Positions 1-8,383 of a stretch of DNA of 64,000 bases are shown piece after piece. The stretch's first letter is position 1. The number at the start of each line of letters is the position of its first letter. The notes under the pieces are model-generated. The model did not search any database. It was given only the letters and a program-made list of their open reading frames with translations, and had not been told where the DNA came from. The position numbers and the translations under genes were made by a program. The stretch comes from Thermodesulfobacteriota bacterium (lineage in GTDB: Bacteria; Desulfobacterota; BSN033; UBA1163): contig JASEHH010000005.1 in NCBI GenBank assembly GCA_030017685.1, positions 1-64,000 on the forward strand, written 5' to 3'.

Positions 1-295
1 CGTCATGGAGGAGCGTGGCGGTATGGATGAATTCGATTAAACTGGCCATGGAGATGTGCGCTTCTCCTCGATATCCGCATGCCTTGGCTGAAAGCAAGAG
101 AAGAATAGGGCGGAGCCGTTTGCCCCCGCTGAGGAGAAGATGTTCTCCAATGGCGGCAATGATGGGAACGTTGGACTTTAAATTCCTGCGGAACTCAAGG
201 TCCACCTTTTTCAGATCGTCTCCAACCCATAGGAGGATTCCTTCTAAAGGAGACTTCTCTTCAATTCTCGAAATGGAAGTATTCAAAACGTTCAT
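1..295 (-). CDS. Polyprenyl diphosphate synthase, N-terminal part (cut by window edge)
   Basis: The minus strand encodes 98 residues before running off the window. They contain GGKRLRP and, at the edge, IHTATLLHDD. These are the conserved first regions of trans-polyprenyl synthetases, where the DD begins the first aspartate-rich motif that binds Mg and the allylic diphosphate. The family makes octaprenyl- or related diphosphates for quinone side chains. The ATG at 295 follows a TAA stop two codons upstream in the same frame, so the start is well bounded, though the ribosome site is weak (AAGAG). The class (IspB-like or shorter chain) cannot be decided without the C-terminal half. I read this from the reverse complement by hand. 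Confidence 0.88.
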   Translation of the reverse strand, partial: MNVLNTSISRIEEKSPLEGILLWVGDDLKKVDLEFRRNLKSNVPIIAAIGEHLLLSGGKRLRPILLLLSAKACGYRGEAHISMASLIEFIHTATLLHD

Positions 296-433
296 CTCTT
301 AAATTTATTATCCTATTCATAACCCATTGTCAAAAGTATTTTATGAGAGCTCTGAAAAACTGCAACATTCGCTCTCGATTACACACCTGCCTACCGCAGG
401 CAGGGATTTCAAAAGATGATTACAAAGATTATC

Positions 434-463
434 AGAGATTTCTGGGTTTTTTCAGAAATCTCT
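434..463. terminator. Perfect 11-bp hairpin behind the methyltransferase gene
   Basis: AGAGATTTCTG at 434-444 and CAGAAATCTCT at 453-463 form a perfect stem with an 8-nt loop. The hairpin starts 7 nt past the stop codon of the minus-strand methyltransferase. Neither side has a clean T tract, so it may be an mRNA 3' end stabiliser rather than a strict intrinsic terminator. Confidence 0.5.
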
Positions 464-469
464 TTATCT

Positions 470-1210
470 TTATGGATGGAGAATCAAGGGGGGCATGATG
501 TTGAGTTCCACGCCGCTCGATTTCACCGATTCGATCAGGATGAACTTTGCGCTTTCCCCCGTACGGGGATGGACAAACTGAAAACGTTTTGGCTCCAGGC
601 TCTTCCTTCTCAGGGTTACCAGAAGGTCGGCCGTTCTCGAGGCGGGAAAGATGAGATAAAATCTTCCCTTATGCGGCAAGAGATAGGAGGCGATGGAGGC
701 GAGGTCATTCAGGGTTCCCTTTATTTCATGTCGTGCGATGGCCTTCTGCGGCGAAGGGTTTATCCTGCCAGTCCGATATTTTCGATAGGGAGGGTTGGAG
801 AGGACGACATCGAACGAACCCGGAGGGAAAGAGGCTTTTAATTTTCTGAAATCCCGGCGAAGGATGGAGATGCGATCTTCAAAACGGTTTAAGATGACAT
901 TTTTGATTGCACACTCAGCCAGTTCTTTCTGAATCTCCACGCCGACAATGGAGCAGGCATTTGTTGTCTGTGAGAGGATGAGGGGAAGAATCCCGCACCC
1001 TGTCCCCAGGTCAATGGCCTTTTCGTTCCTTCGAATGTTAACAAATTGGCCAAGCAGAACCGCATCGATTGAGAAACGGTATCCTTCTCTCTTCTGGAGA
1101 ATTTTTAACTTTTCATTGAAGAAGGAGTCCAGAGTTTCATCGGGAGATAGAAGAAATGGGGCCCCGTCTTTTTCCATCGGAGGAGTTCTCATTTTTCGTT
1201 TATAGGTCAT
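470..1210 (-). CDS. tRNA1(Val) A37 N6-methyltransferase-like (TrmN6/YfiC family)
   Basis: A small SAM-dependent methyltransferase of about 246 residues. The SAM-binding motif I is IDLGTGCGILPLIL, followed by an acidic GVEIQ strand end. The adenine-N6 signature NPPY lies in VVLSNPPYRKY. The GYRFSIDAVLLGQFV stretch before motif I is typical of the YfiC/TrmN6 family, which methylates N6 of A37 in tRNA(Val). The frame is open to 1276, overlapping rpmB on the other strand. I prefer the ATG at 1210 (MTYKRK) because earlier Mets lie in a low-complexity stretch, but no candidate start has a good ribosome site. It is transcribed divergently from rpmB. The exact tRNA target is inferred from the family. 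Confidence 0.8.
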   Translation of the reverse strand: MTYKRKMRTPPMEKDGAPFLLSPDETLDSFFNEKLKILQKREGYRFSIDAVLLGQFVNIRRNEKAIDLGTGCGILPLILSQTTNACSIVGVEIQKELAECAIKNVILNRFEDRISILRRDFRKLKASFPPGSFDVVLSNPPYRKYRTGRINPSPQKAIARHEIKGTLNDLASIASYLLPHKGRFYLIFPASRTADLLVTLRRKSLEPKRFQFVHPRTGESAKFILIESVKSSGVELNIMPPLILHP

Positions 1211-1269
1211 TTCTTGCTTTTTTATCAGGTCTATGTTATTCATTTTAAAATTCATTTTGAGGTTTTCAA

Positions 1270-1461
1270 ATGGCAAAAAAGTGTGAGATCTGCGGTAAGG
1301 GGCCGGTTTTTGGACATAATGTCAGTCATGCAAATAATAAGACCCGTAAGGTCTGGTATCCGAATCTCCATAAGGTTAAGGCGGTCAAGGAGGGAAGGAC
1401 AATTAAGATAAAGATCTGCTCAAGATGCCTTCGCTCAGGTTCGATCACCAAGGCGGCCTGA
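1270..1461 (+). CDS. rpmB: 50S ribosomal protein L28
   Basis: A 63-residue protein of normal L28 length. It begins MAKKCEICGKGPVFGHNVSHANN, and CEIC with the later CSRC form the two Cys pairs of zinc-binding (C+) L28. The NKTRKVWYPNLH core is diagnostic. A TTTTGAGG ribosome site precedes the ATG. The gene stands alone and is followed by a convergent palindromic repeat shared with the rel gene. Assignment is secure. Confidence 0.97.
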   Translation: MAKKCEICGKGPVFGHNVSHANNKTRKVWYPNLHKVKAVKEGRTIKIKICSRCLRSGSITKAA

Positions 1462-1477
1462 TCCTGTTTCACAGGAT

Positions 1478-1617
1478 AAGCACCAAATTCCAAGCAACAA
1501 ATCCCAGATAAATTTCAATACCCAAAATTCGAAATCTAAAATAACCGTTTGGGTCATTTGAAATTGGAGATTGGAGTTTATTTGGCCTTTGGAATTTGAG
1601 ATTTGGGATTTTATATT
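1478..1617. repeat. AATTCCAA-word palindrome between converging rpmB and rel
   Basis: The left half iterates words such as CAAATTCCAAGCAAC, and the right half iterates their complements (GGAATTTGAGATTTGGGATT), making one long imperfect hairpin. It fills the whole gap between two converging genes. Related copies occur near 4996-5124, 16528-16819, 20432-20500 and 23441-23590. Confidence 0.75.
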
Positions 1618-1621
1618 AAAG

Positions 1622-3793
1622 TTAGGATTCGGCCTGCGGTTCGATCCTCATCCTTTCCACCCGGTGGACCCCTTTTATCTTTTCAAGGCCTTTTATCACT
1701 TTCTTCAGATGATTTAAATCCCGAATCTGAAGTTCGAAGGTTCCAATGGCCCTTCTATCATCGGTCGTTTCCACACTCGCATTCGTGATGTTGGCTTCGT
1801 TGGAGGCGAAGGAACTGCTGATCTCTGCCAGCAATCCCTTCTTGTCATCTGAATAGATACGAATCCGAACAGGATAACTGTATCCCTTTGTCGAATCCCA
1901 TTCCACTTCCACCTTCCGGTTGGGATCCTCATCCACTACGCTCTGGCAATCGACCGTATGGATGGTCACTCCACGACCTCTTGTGATGAACCCCACCACC
2001 CTGTCTCCAGGTACGGGGTTGCAACATCCTGCATACCGGACCATCACATTATCGATACCTTTTATGAGGAGAGCATCTTTCGGACCGGCGCGGGTGATCT
2101 TATGAAGGAGGCTTTTCAGACGACTCTCTTCCTGTTCTTCCTTCTGTTCCAACCTTTCCGGAGGAAGGAGCTTTCCAATGATCTGGTTGGCGGTCACCTT
2201 TCCATAACCGACTGCGGCGATCAGTTCTTCCGCCCCCTGAAAACTGAATTCCCCGGCCACTTTTGCCAGTTCCCCTGACTTCATCAACTTGGTCTGATGA
2301 AGATCGTATTTTCGAAGTTCCTTGTCCAGAATCTCTTTCCCAAGAATGATCGATTTCTCCCTCTCCACCGATTTGAACCACTGACGGATCTTGGTCTTGG
2401 CCCGTGGGGTCTTGACAAATTTGAGCCAATCCTTGCTCGGCTTCTGATTGGGAGAGGTAAGGATCTCAACCGTATCTCCGCTTTTGAACTCATATTTCAG
2501 GGGAACGATCTTTCGGTTCACTTTTGCTCCGACACAATGATTTCCGATATCGGAATGGATGCTGTAAGCGAAGTCGACTGGAGTGGCCCCGGTGGGGAAT
2601 TCTTTCACCTCGCCTTTCGGGGTAAAGATATAGACCTCGTGGGGAAAGAGGTCGACCTTGACGCTTTCGATAAATTCTTTATCATCCTTTAGGTCGTGCT
2701 GCCATTCGAGGAGTTGCCTCAGCCAGGTAAATCGTTTGTCATCCGCCTCGTCCAGGGGTTTCCCTTCTTTATATTTCCAGTGAGCGGCAATGCCTTCCTC
2801 CGCGATCCGGTGCATCTCCTGAGTTCGAATCTGTATCTCAATCCGCTCACCGTAAGGCCCGATGGCAGCGGTATGAAGAGATTGATACAAATTCTCCTTG
2901 GGAAGACCGATATAGTCTTTGAATTTGCCGGGGATGGGTTTCCAGAGGGAGTGGATGATGCCCAGGACATCGTAACAATCTTTGATGCTATGGACAACGA
3001 TCCGGAAGGCGGTAATATCGTAGACCTGATCAAAATCGATATTCTGGTCCTTCATCTTCAGATAGATGCTGTAAATCTGTTTGAGCCGGCCGGTGACCTC
3101 TCCCTCGATCTTGCTTTCGTAAAGTTTCTTCATCAGGGTTCGTTTCATTTCATCGACATAACGGTGCCGCTCCCTCTCCTTTTTAGCGATCTTTCGCTGA
3201 ATCTCCCCGTAGATATCGGGGTAGCGGTGTTTGAAGGCGAGGTCTTCCAGCTCCGTTTTGATCCAGTCAATTCCAAGACGGTTGGCCAGGGGAGCGTAGA
3301 TGTCGAGGGTTTCCTGGGCGATCTCTTCCTGTCTTTCCGGAGAATGATATCGAAGGGTTCGCATATTGTGGAGGCGGTCAGCCAGCTTGACCAGGACCAC
3401 CCGAATATCTTTGACCATGGCCAGGATCATTTTCCGGAAATTTTCCGCCTGCCTCTCCTCAGATGATCGGAGGGAGATCCGGCTGATCTTGGTCACCCCG
3501 TCAACCAACTGGGAAATTTCATTTCCGAAGTTTTCACGAATCTCTTCGAGAGTGGCTAAAGTGTCCTCAACGGTATCATGAAGAAGGCCGGTGGCTAAGG
3601 TGGCGGCATCGAGCTGCATCTGGGTGAGTATTCCTGTTACTTCAAGAGGATGGGTGAGGTAAGGCTCCCCGGAGAGGCGGACCTGGCCTAAATGGACTTT
3701 GGCGGAGAAAACATAGGCCTTTCTTAGAAGGTCTGTGTCGGCATTGGGATTGTAGGAACCCAACCGGTCCAGAATGTCATTGAATCTCAGCAT
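1622..3793 (-). CDS. rel: Bifunctional (p)ppGpp synthetase/hydrolase (Rel/SpoT family)
   Basis: A 723-residue protein with the full long-RSH order: HD hydrolase (about residues 20-180; H48, and H72-D73 in LLHDTVEDT), synthetase domain (about 235-350, with YQSLHT and EIQIRT), TGS (about 395-455), and C-terminal ACT (about 650-720). The substrate loop reads KFKDYIGLPK. A basic version is typical of bifunctional enzymes, whereas monofunctional RelA is acidic there. With the HD residues intact, both alarmone synthesis and breakdown are expected. It is the only long RSH gene in the window. It sits back to back with the promoter of the + strand exporter. Start at ATG 3793. Confidence 0.95.
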   Translation of the reverse strand: MLRFNDILDRLGSYNPNADTDLLRKAYVFSAKVHLGQVRLSGEPYLTHPLEVTGILTQMQLDAATLATGLLHDTVEDTLATLEEIRENFGNEISQLVDGVTKISRISLRSSEERQAENFRKMILAMVKDIRVVLVKLADRLHNMRTLRYHSPERQEEIAQETLDIYAPLANRLGIDWIKTELEDLAFKHRYPDIYGEIQRKIAKKERERHRYVDEMKRTLMKKLYESKIEGEVTGRLKQIYSIYLKMKDQNIDFDQVYDITAFRIVVHSIKDCYDVLGIIHSLWKPIPGKFKDYIGLPKENLYQSLHTAAIGPYGERIEIQIRTQEMHRIAEEGIAAHWKYKEGKPLDEADDKRFTWLRQLLEWQHDLKDDKEFIESVKVDLFPHEVYIFTPKGEVKEFPTGATPVDFAYSIHSDIGNHCVGAKVNRKIVPLKYEFKSGDTVEILTSPNQKPSKDWLKFVKTPRAKTKIRQWFKSVEREKSIILGKEILDKELRKYDLHQTKLMKSGELAKVAGEFSFQGAEELIAAVGYGKVTANQIIGKLLPPERLEQKEEQEESRLKSLLHKITRAGPKDALLIKGIDNVMVRYAGCCNPVPGDRVVGFITRGRGVTIHTVDCQSVVDEDPNRKVEVEWDSTKGYSYPVRIRIYSDDKKGLLAEISSSFASNEANITNASVETTDDRRAIGTFELQIRDLNHLKKVIKGLEKIKGVHRVERMRIEPQAES

Positions 3794-3859
3794 CTTAAAA
3801 CCATCTTACTATAACCTACGAAAAATTCAAAGGGGCTTTTTTGTCGCAGACAAAAAATT

Positions 3860-3888
3860 TTGACTTGAACGGGGAGGAAACTTATAAT
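3860..3888 (+). promoter_or_regulatory. Sigma-70-type promoter of the ABC exporter operon
   Basis: TTGACT at 3860-3865 and TATAAT at 3883-3888 are separated by exactly 17 bp. The first gene starts about 65 nt downstream. Only one base of the -35 box departs from consensus, so the promoter should be strong. Confidence 0.8.
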
Positions 3889-3956
3889 GAATTCTGCAAT
3901 CATCATTAAAGAGAATATTTCCTTCCACGGGAGAATGGTTTTCAAAGAGGGGTCTA

Positions 3957-4961
3957 ATGAAACGCTGGTTTATAGGAATTCTGGTCATTGCAGGGATTGG
4001 CGGTTTTTTAATCTATTTCTTGACGTTCAATCAAAACGAGAAGAACCATTACATTAAGGTGTCGGGAAATATTGAAACCACAGAGATAAATATCGGTTTC
4101 AAGATTTCGGGTAGGATTGTCCACCTCTCTGTCCAGGAGGGGGATCGGGTTGAGAAAGGACAAGAGATCGCCCGATTGGATGATGAGGATCTTCGCCAGC
4201 GGCTCGAATTAGCACGGGCCACCTTGAAGTCATCCAATGCTCGATTGGAAAAAATGCTTGCAGGTTCGAGGCCCGAAGAAGTGAAGGAGGCCGAAACAAG
4301 ATTTCAGCAGGCACAGTTCGATTTTGAGAATAAGAAGACCCAATACGAACGGATGAAGACCCTCTTTGACGGGCGTGTGATTCCCAGAGAGACACTGGAT
4401 AATGCGGAGGCCAAATTTAAGATCGCCAAGGCAGCCTTAGAGGGGGCAATGGAGGCCTACAAATTGGTGAAGGAGGGGCCGAGGAAAGAGGATATCGAAG
4501 ATGGAAGGGCTCAGGTGGAACAGGCCCGTGCTTCATTGAAGCTGGCGGAGACACAACTCGGTTACACGGTTCTTCATTCTCCGATCTCCGGGATTGTGCT
4601 CGTCAAATCGGCTGAGAAAGGCGAGGTGGTCAATCCGGGGACATCGATCCTCACCCTAGCGGATATTGTCAATGTCTGGTTGAAAGCCTATCTACCGGAG
4701 ACCGAACTCAGCCGTGTAGAATGGGGGCAGGAAGTTATTGTGACGACCGATCTCCGTCCTCAAAAAGAGTATAAGGGAAAAATAGCCTTCATTTCTTCTC
4801 AGTCCGAATTTACACCCAAACAGATCCAGACAGAGAAGGAGAGGGTGACCCTGGTCTACCGCATCAAAGTGGACATCCCCAATCCGGACCGTGAATTGAA
4901 GCCAGGCATGCCTGCCGACGGACGGATTCTACTGACATCGTCGGCAGCCCAGAAACCATAG
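3957..4961 (+). CDS. HlyD/YbhG-type periplasmic adaptor (membrane fusion protein)
   Basis: 334 residues: a short cytoplasmic start, one N-terminal membrane segment (about 5-23, IGILVIAGIGGFLIYFL), the first half of a biotinyl-lipoyl fold (NIGFKISGRIVHLSVQEGDRVEKGQ), a long alpha-helical hairpin rich in Glu, Lys and Ala (about 80-195), then the second lipoyl half (YTVLHSPISGIVLVKSAEKGEVV) and a beta-barrel domain. Such adaptors link inner-membrane ABC exporters to an outer-membrane channel; no outer-membrane factor is encoded here. GAGGGG precedes the ATG. The four downstream ABC genes match the E. coli ybhGFSR order. The substrate is unknown; the E. coli system has been linked to cation and drug efflux. 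Confidence 0.85.
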   Translation: MKRWFIGILVIAGIGGFLIYFLTFNQNEKNHYIKVSGNIETTEINIGFKISGRIVHLSVQEGDRVEKGQEIARLDDEDLRQRLELARATLKSSNARLEKMLAGSRPEEVKEAETRFQQAQFDFENKKTQYERMKTLFDGRVIPRETLDNAEAKFKIAKAALEGAMEAYKLVKEGPRKEDIEDGRAQVEQARASLKLAETQLGYTVLHSPISGIVLVKSAEKGEVVNPGTSILTLADIVNVWLKAYLPETELSRVEWGQEVIVTTDLRPQKEYKGKIAFISSQSEFTPKQIQTEKERVTLVYRIKVDIPNPDRELKPGMPADGRILLTSSAAQKP

Positions 4962-4995
4962 TCGCAGCTCATGTACAGAGAAGATTATTGTATCC

Positions 4996-5124
4996 ATAAA
5001 TTCCAAATCCCGAACTTCAAATTCCAAACAATCTCCAAATCCAAGTTTCGAATGACCCAAACGATTTATGAGTTTTTGAAAATTTGAATTTATTTGGGAT
5101 TTGGCGCTTGGAGTTTGGTGCTTA
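4996..5124. repeat. AATTCCAA-word palindrome, copy 2
   Basis: The left arm has AAATTCCAAATCCCGAACTT and the right arm TTTATTTGGGATTTGG and GGAGTTTGGTGCTT. It fills the gap between the adaptor and the first ATPase gene and ends about 6 nt before the ATG at 5131, leaving no clear ribosome site for that gene. Confidence 0.7.
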
Positions 5125-5130
5125 TCTGAT

Positions 5131-6057
5131 ATGTTATCCATCCAAACGACCAATCTTACGAAGAAGTTTGAATCCGTCATTGCCGTGGACCGGCTCTGTC
5201 TGGAGGTGAAAACAGGGGAGATCTTCGGTCTCGTCGGTCCGGATGCCTCCGGAAAGACAACCACCCTCCGGATGCTTTGCGGACTTCTTCCTCCTGATGG
5301 AGGAGAGGCGAAAGTGGCGGGCTGTGATATTAAAAAAGAAGCTGAGTCTTTAAAGGAGAAAGTGGGATATCTGCCCCAGCGGTTCGGACTCTATGGAGAT
5401 CTCACTGTCCTTGAAAATATCCATTTCTATGCAGACCTCTATCAGGTCCCGAAGAAAGAGAGGAAGGATCGGATCGGGAGGCTCCTTCGATTTGCCGGCC
5501 TTGAGCCCTTCGGAAAAAGGAAGGCGCAGGATCTCTCCGGCGGGATGAAACAGAAACTGGGATTAATCGCTGCCTTGATTCATACCCCGGAGATCCTTTT
5601 CCTGGATGAGCCCACGAACGGAGTGGATCCCCTGTCGAGGAGGGATTTCTGGGTCATCCTTTATGACCTTTTAAAGGAGGGAGTCACGATCCTCTTTTCA
5701 ACCTCGTATATGGATGAGGCAGAGCGGTGCAGTCGCATCGGTTTGATCCATCAGGGAAAACTGTTGATCGCCGATACCCCCTCTGCTGTAAAAGCCCGGA
5801 TCGGAGGGACAGTCCTGGAATTGCGCCTTGAAGATCATCAGAAAGGGATGAAGATACTGGAAGGGATCGGGGCTTTTCGTAGCCTTGTTCTATCCGGAGA
5901 TAAGATTCATATCCTGGTAGATGATCCCAAAATGGGCGAAAGTGTCATCGGAGATGTCATGAGAGAAAAGGAGCTGGAGATACTGGGATTAACCGTGGTC
6001 AGGCCATCTCTTGAAGATGTTTTTGTCTCGATGGTGAAAGAAAGAATAAATAGTTGA
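5131..6057 (+). CDS. ABC exporter ATPase, equivalent to the YbhF N-terminal half
   Basis: 308 residues with one complete nucleotide-binding domain: Walker A GPDASGKTT (Asp where most ABC proteins have Asn, as is common in YbhF N-halves), signature LSGGMKQ, Walker B ILFLDEPTNGVDP, and a switch-region Ser-Thr-Ser (FSTSYMDEAERC) where His is usual. The frame is open further upstream through repeat DNA, but ATG 5131 (MLSIQTTNL) fits the family start. In E. coli YbhF the two ATPase domains form one polypeptide; here they are two consecutive genes. The atypical switch residue suggests this domain may be the weaker ATPase of a heterodimer. Confidence 0.85.
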   Translation: MLSIQTTNLTKKFESVIAVDRLCLEVKTGEIFGLVGPDASGKTTTLRMLCGLLPPDGGEAKVAGCDIKKEAESLKEKVGYLPQRFGLYGDLTVLENIHFYADLYQVPKKERKDRIGRLLRFAGLEPFGKRKAQDLSGGMKQKLGLIAALIHTPEILFLDEPTNGVDPLSRRDFWVILYDLLKEGVTILFSTSYMDEAERCSRIGLIHQGKLLIADTPSAVKARIGGTVLELRLEDHQKGMKILEGIGAFRSLVLSGDKIHILVDDPKMGESVIGDVMREKELEILGLTVVRPSLEDVFVSMVKERINS

Positions 6058-6139
6058 GAATTATGAATTGAGAATTAAGAGTTTTGTTCTTAAATTCATA
6101 ATTCATAACTCATAACTCATAACTCTGAACTCATAACTC
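6058..6139. repeat. GAATTATGAATT / ATAACTC palindrome
   Basis: GAGAATTATGAATTGAGAA at the left is complementary to ATTCATAATTCATAACTC at the right, with extra tandem CATAACT units. It occupies the whole gap between the two ATPase genes and touches the start codon at 6140, so that gene has no purine-rich ribosome site. Confidence 0.7.
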
Positions 6140-7081
6140 ATGACGATGCCAATTTTTGCAGTTGAGGTAGAAGATCTGGTCAAGACCTTTGGCGATTTTG
6201 TCGCCGTAGATCACATCCGTTTCCAGGTGAAGAAGGGGGAGATCTTCGGTTTTCTCGGACCCAATGGGGCTGGAAAATCGACGACCATCCGAATGCTCTG
6301 CGGATTGTTAATGCCCACCTCAGGAAAAGGGAAGGTCGCAGGATTTGATGTCGTCGAAGAGCCAGAGAAGATCAAACAGGTCATTGGCTACATGTCTCAA
6401 AAGTTTTCCCTCTACGAAGATTTAACGGTGATGGAAAACCTCCGTTTCTTCGGAGGGATCTATGGCCTTACGGGTTCTGTCCAAAAGGCGAGAGAAGAAC
6501 AGGTGATCGAAATGGCCGGTTTCAAAGAACTCAGGGATCGAACCACCCGGACGTTGGCCGTGGGATGGAAACAGCGGCTTGCACTGGCCTGCGCTATCCT
6601 CCATCAGCCCGCCATTCTCTTCCTTGATGAGCCCACCTCAGGAGTGGATCCCCTTTCCCGCAGGAATTTCTGGAGCTTGATCCAGCAGATGGCGGAGGAA
6701 GGTATCACCTCTTTTGTTACAACCCACTATATGGATGAGGCAGAATATTGCGATCGACTGGCCATGATCTATCAGGGAAAGATCGTCGCCCTCGGCACTC
6801 CAACCGAATTGAAGATGGAGACTCTCTCGGGAGGCCTTCTGGAAGTGGAATGTGATCCCCTGATTCCAGCTCTCGATCTTCTGAAGAAGGCCCCATGGAC
6901 CTCTGAGGCGGCTGTCTTTGGAGACGGCCTCCATGTCATCGGGAAAGAAGGTGTGGATTCGGAACAGGAGATTAAATCATTATTTCAGGGAGGAGGAATT
7001 CTTCTGAAGAGATTGGAATGGATCCGGCCTTCTCTCGAAGATGTCTTCGTCTCGTTGATTGAAAGGGAGAACAAAAGGTGA
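6140..7081 (+). CDS. ABC exporter ATPase, equivalent to the YbhF C-terminal half
   Basis: 313 residues. Walker A is GPNGAGKST, Walker B ILFLDEPTSGVDP, and the switch His is present (VTTHYMDEAEYC). The signature is degenerate, LAVGWKQRL in place of LSGGQ, which matches the family habit in the second domain of YbhF. Together with the preceding gene it should give a heterodimeric motor. The start is ATG 6140 or 6146. Repeat DNA reaches the start and leaves no Shine-Dalgarno sequence. The stop overlaps the GTG start of the first permease by 4 nt, so the pair is translationally coupled. Confidence 0.87.
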   Translation: MTMPIFAVEVEDLVKTFGDFVAVDHIRFQVKKGEIFGFLGPNGAGKSTTIRMLCGLLMPTSGKGKVAGFDVVEEPEKIKQVIGYMSQKFSLYEDLTVMENLRFFGGIYGLTGSVQKAREEQVIEMAGFKELRDRTTRTLAVGWKQRLALACAILHQPAILFLDEPTSGVDPLSRRNFWSLIQQMAEEGITSFVTTHYMDEAEYCDRLAMIYQGKIVALGTPTELKMETLSGGLLEVECDPLIPALDLLKKAPWTSEAAVFGDGLHVIGKEGVDSEQEIKSLFQGGGILLKRLEWIRPSLEDVFVSLIERENKR

Positions 7082-8211
7082 GCCCTTCTCGGACCTGGGC
7101 CATTGCCAGGAAGGAATTTATCCACATCTACCGCGATCCAAGAAGCCTGGGACTGGTGATTCTCATGCCCGCCCTTCTGATGCTTCTCTTCGGCTATGCC
7201 GTGACCCTCGATGTGAAAAAGGTGAAGATGGCTGTTCTAAATGATGATGGAACTCAGGAGAGTCTTGCCTTCGTCCATCGGTTTAGCGGCTCTCCGTATT
7301 TCGACCTTTACCGTTTTGTTCAGGATAAAGGAGAGATGAGAAGGCTGATCGATGAGGGAACCGTCAAGATAGGGCTGGTCCTGCCGAGAGACTTCTCCAG
7401 AACAGTGAAAGCCGGGAAGAAAGCTTCGGTTCAGGTGGTTCTGGATGGGAGCGATTCCAATACAGCCAATATCATCCTCAGTTATGTCCAGGCCATCGTC
7501 CGGGAATACACACAGGAAAAGACCTTCCTGAAAATAGAACGGATGGGCAGAAAGAAGCCGGACCCGCCACTGGAAGGCCGAACAAGAATCTGGTTCAATG
7601 AAGAGTTGGAGTCGAAAAATTATTTTATCCCCGGACTTGTGGCCGTCATCATTTCGATCATCGGAGTGCTTCTCACCGGTCAGGTGGTGGTGAGGGAATG
7701 GGAGAAAGGGACCATGGAGCTTCTCATTTCCACTCCTGTCCGGAAAGCGGAGTTGATCATCGGGAAATTGTTCCCTTACTTCTTCCTGGGCCTCCTGGAT
7801 CTGTGGCTGGCTGTTCTGATGGGGAGGCTGGTGTTTCAAGTTCCAATGAGAGGAAGCGCGCTGCTCCTTCTCGTGCTCTCCTGTGTCTACCTGGTCGTGG
7901 CCCTGGCCATGGGTCTGACCATCTCCGCGGTGGCGGGAACCCAACTTTTAGCCAACCAGATGGCTATGATGATCGGTTTTCTTCCGACCTTCCTTCTTTC
8001 AGGGTTTACCTTTGCCATCTCGAATATGCCTTTCTGGCTTCAGATCATCACTCACGGGATTGCTCCCCGGTATTACGTGACTATCGTCAAGGAGATCTTT
8101 CTAAAAGGATCGGACTTTTCCTTTTTGTGGAGGGAGACTCTTGTTTTAGTCGGGATGGGACTGTTAGGGCTTCTCGTTGCGATTAGAAGTTTTAAGAAGG
8201 AGTTGAGGTGA
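7078..8211 (+). CDS. ABC-2 type permease, YbhS-like
   Basis: 377 residues of the ABC-2 permease family. An N-terminal membrane segment (LGLVILMPALLMLLFGYAV) is followed by a large periplasmic domain (about 45-180) and five hydrophobic segments in the C-terminal half (from NYFIPGLVAVIISIIGVLL). The VREWEKGTMELLISTPVRKAE stretch is the conserved coupling helix region. The start is a GTG inside the stop of the upstream ATPase gene. It should pair with the next permease and the two ATPases. Confidence 0.87.
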   Translation: MSPSRTWAIARKEFIHIYRDPRSLGLVILMPALLMLLFGYAVTLDVKKVKMAVLNDDGTQESLAFVHRFSGSPYFDLYRFVQDKGEMRRLIDEGTVKIGLVLPRDFSRTVKAGKKASVQVVLDGSDSNTANIILSYVQAIVREYTQEKTFLKIERMGRKKPDPPLEGRTRIWFNEELESKNYFIPGLVAVIISIIGVLLTGQVVVREWEKGTMELLISTPVRKAELIIGKLFPYFFLGLLDLWLAVLMGRLVFQVPMRGSALLLLVLSCVYLVVALAMGLTISAVAGTQLLANQMAMMIGFLPTFLLSGFTFAISNMPFWLQIITHGIAPRYYVTIVKEIFLKGSDFSFLWRETLVLVGMGLLGLLVAIRSFKKELR

Positions 8212-8221
8212 AAATAAAGAA

Positions 8222-8372
8222 ACAGGTTCAGGTCAAGGTTAAGGTTAAGAAACCGGTTTCGTCGATAGCCTGCAGTAGGCAGGGGTTAGGTCAGAGTTTT
8301 TTAAGTCTTCTGACTTAACCCTTTGACGCTAAACGATACGGGCCTCGTCGCCCTAACCTTAGCCCATTCCCC
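8222..8372. repeat. GGTTAAGG-word palindrome, copy A, with a 27-bp core shared with copy B
   Basis: AGGTTAAGGTTAAG on the left and CGCCCTAACCTTAG on the right form an imperfect hairpin. The 27 bp at 8318-8344 (beginning ACCCTTTGACGCTAAACG) recur exactly, as the reverse complement, at 32283-32309. AACGATACGGGCCTCGT (8332-8348) recurs at 34282-34298. Confidence 0.75.
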
Positions 8373-8383
8373 AATAGGTTTTT

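Noticed and set aside
2696-3466. Long + strand ORF of 256 codons inside the Rel gene.
   Set aside because: It is the antisense shadow of a well-conserved gene; its translation has no family motifs.
7237-7944. Minus-strand ORF of 235 codons, rich in His, Gln and Asp.
   Set aside because: Antisense shadow of the YbhS-like permease. The composition is that expected from reversed membrane-protein codons.
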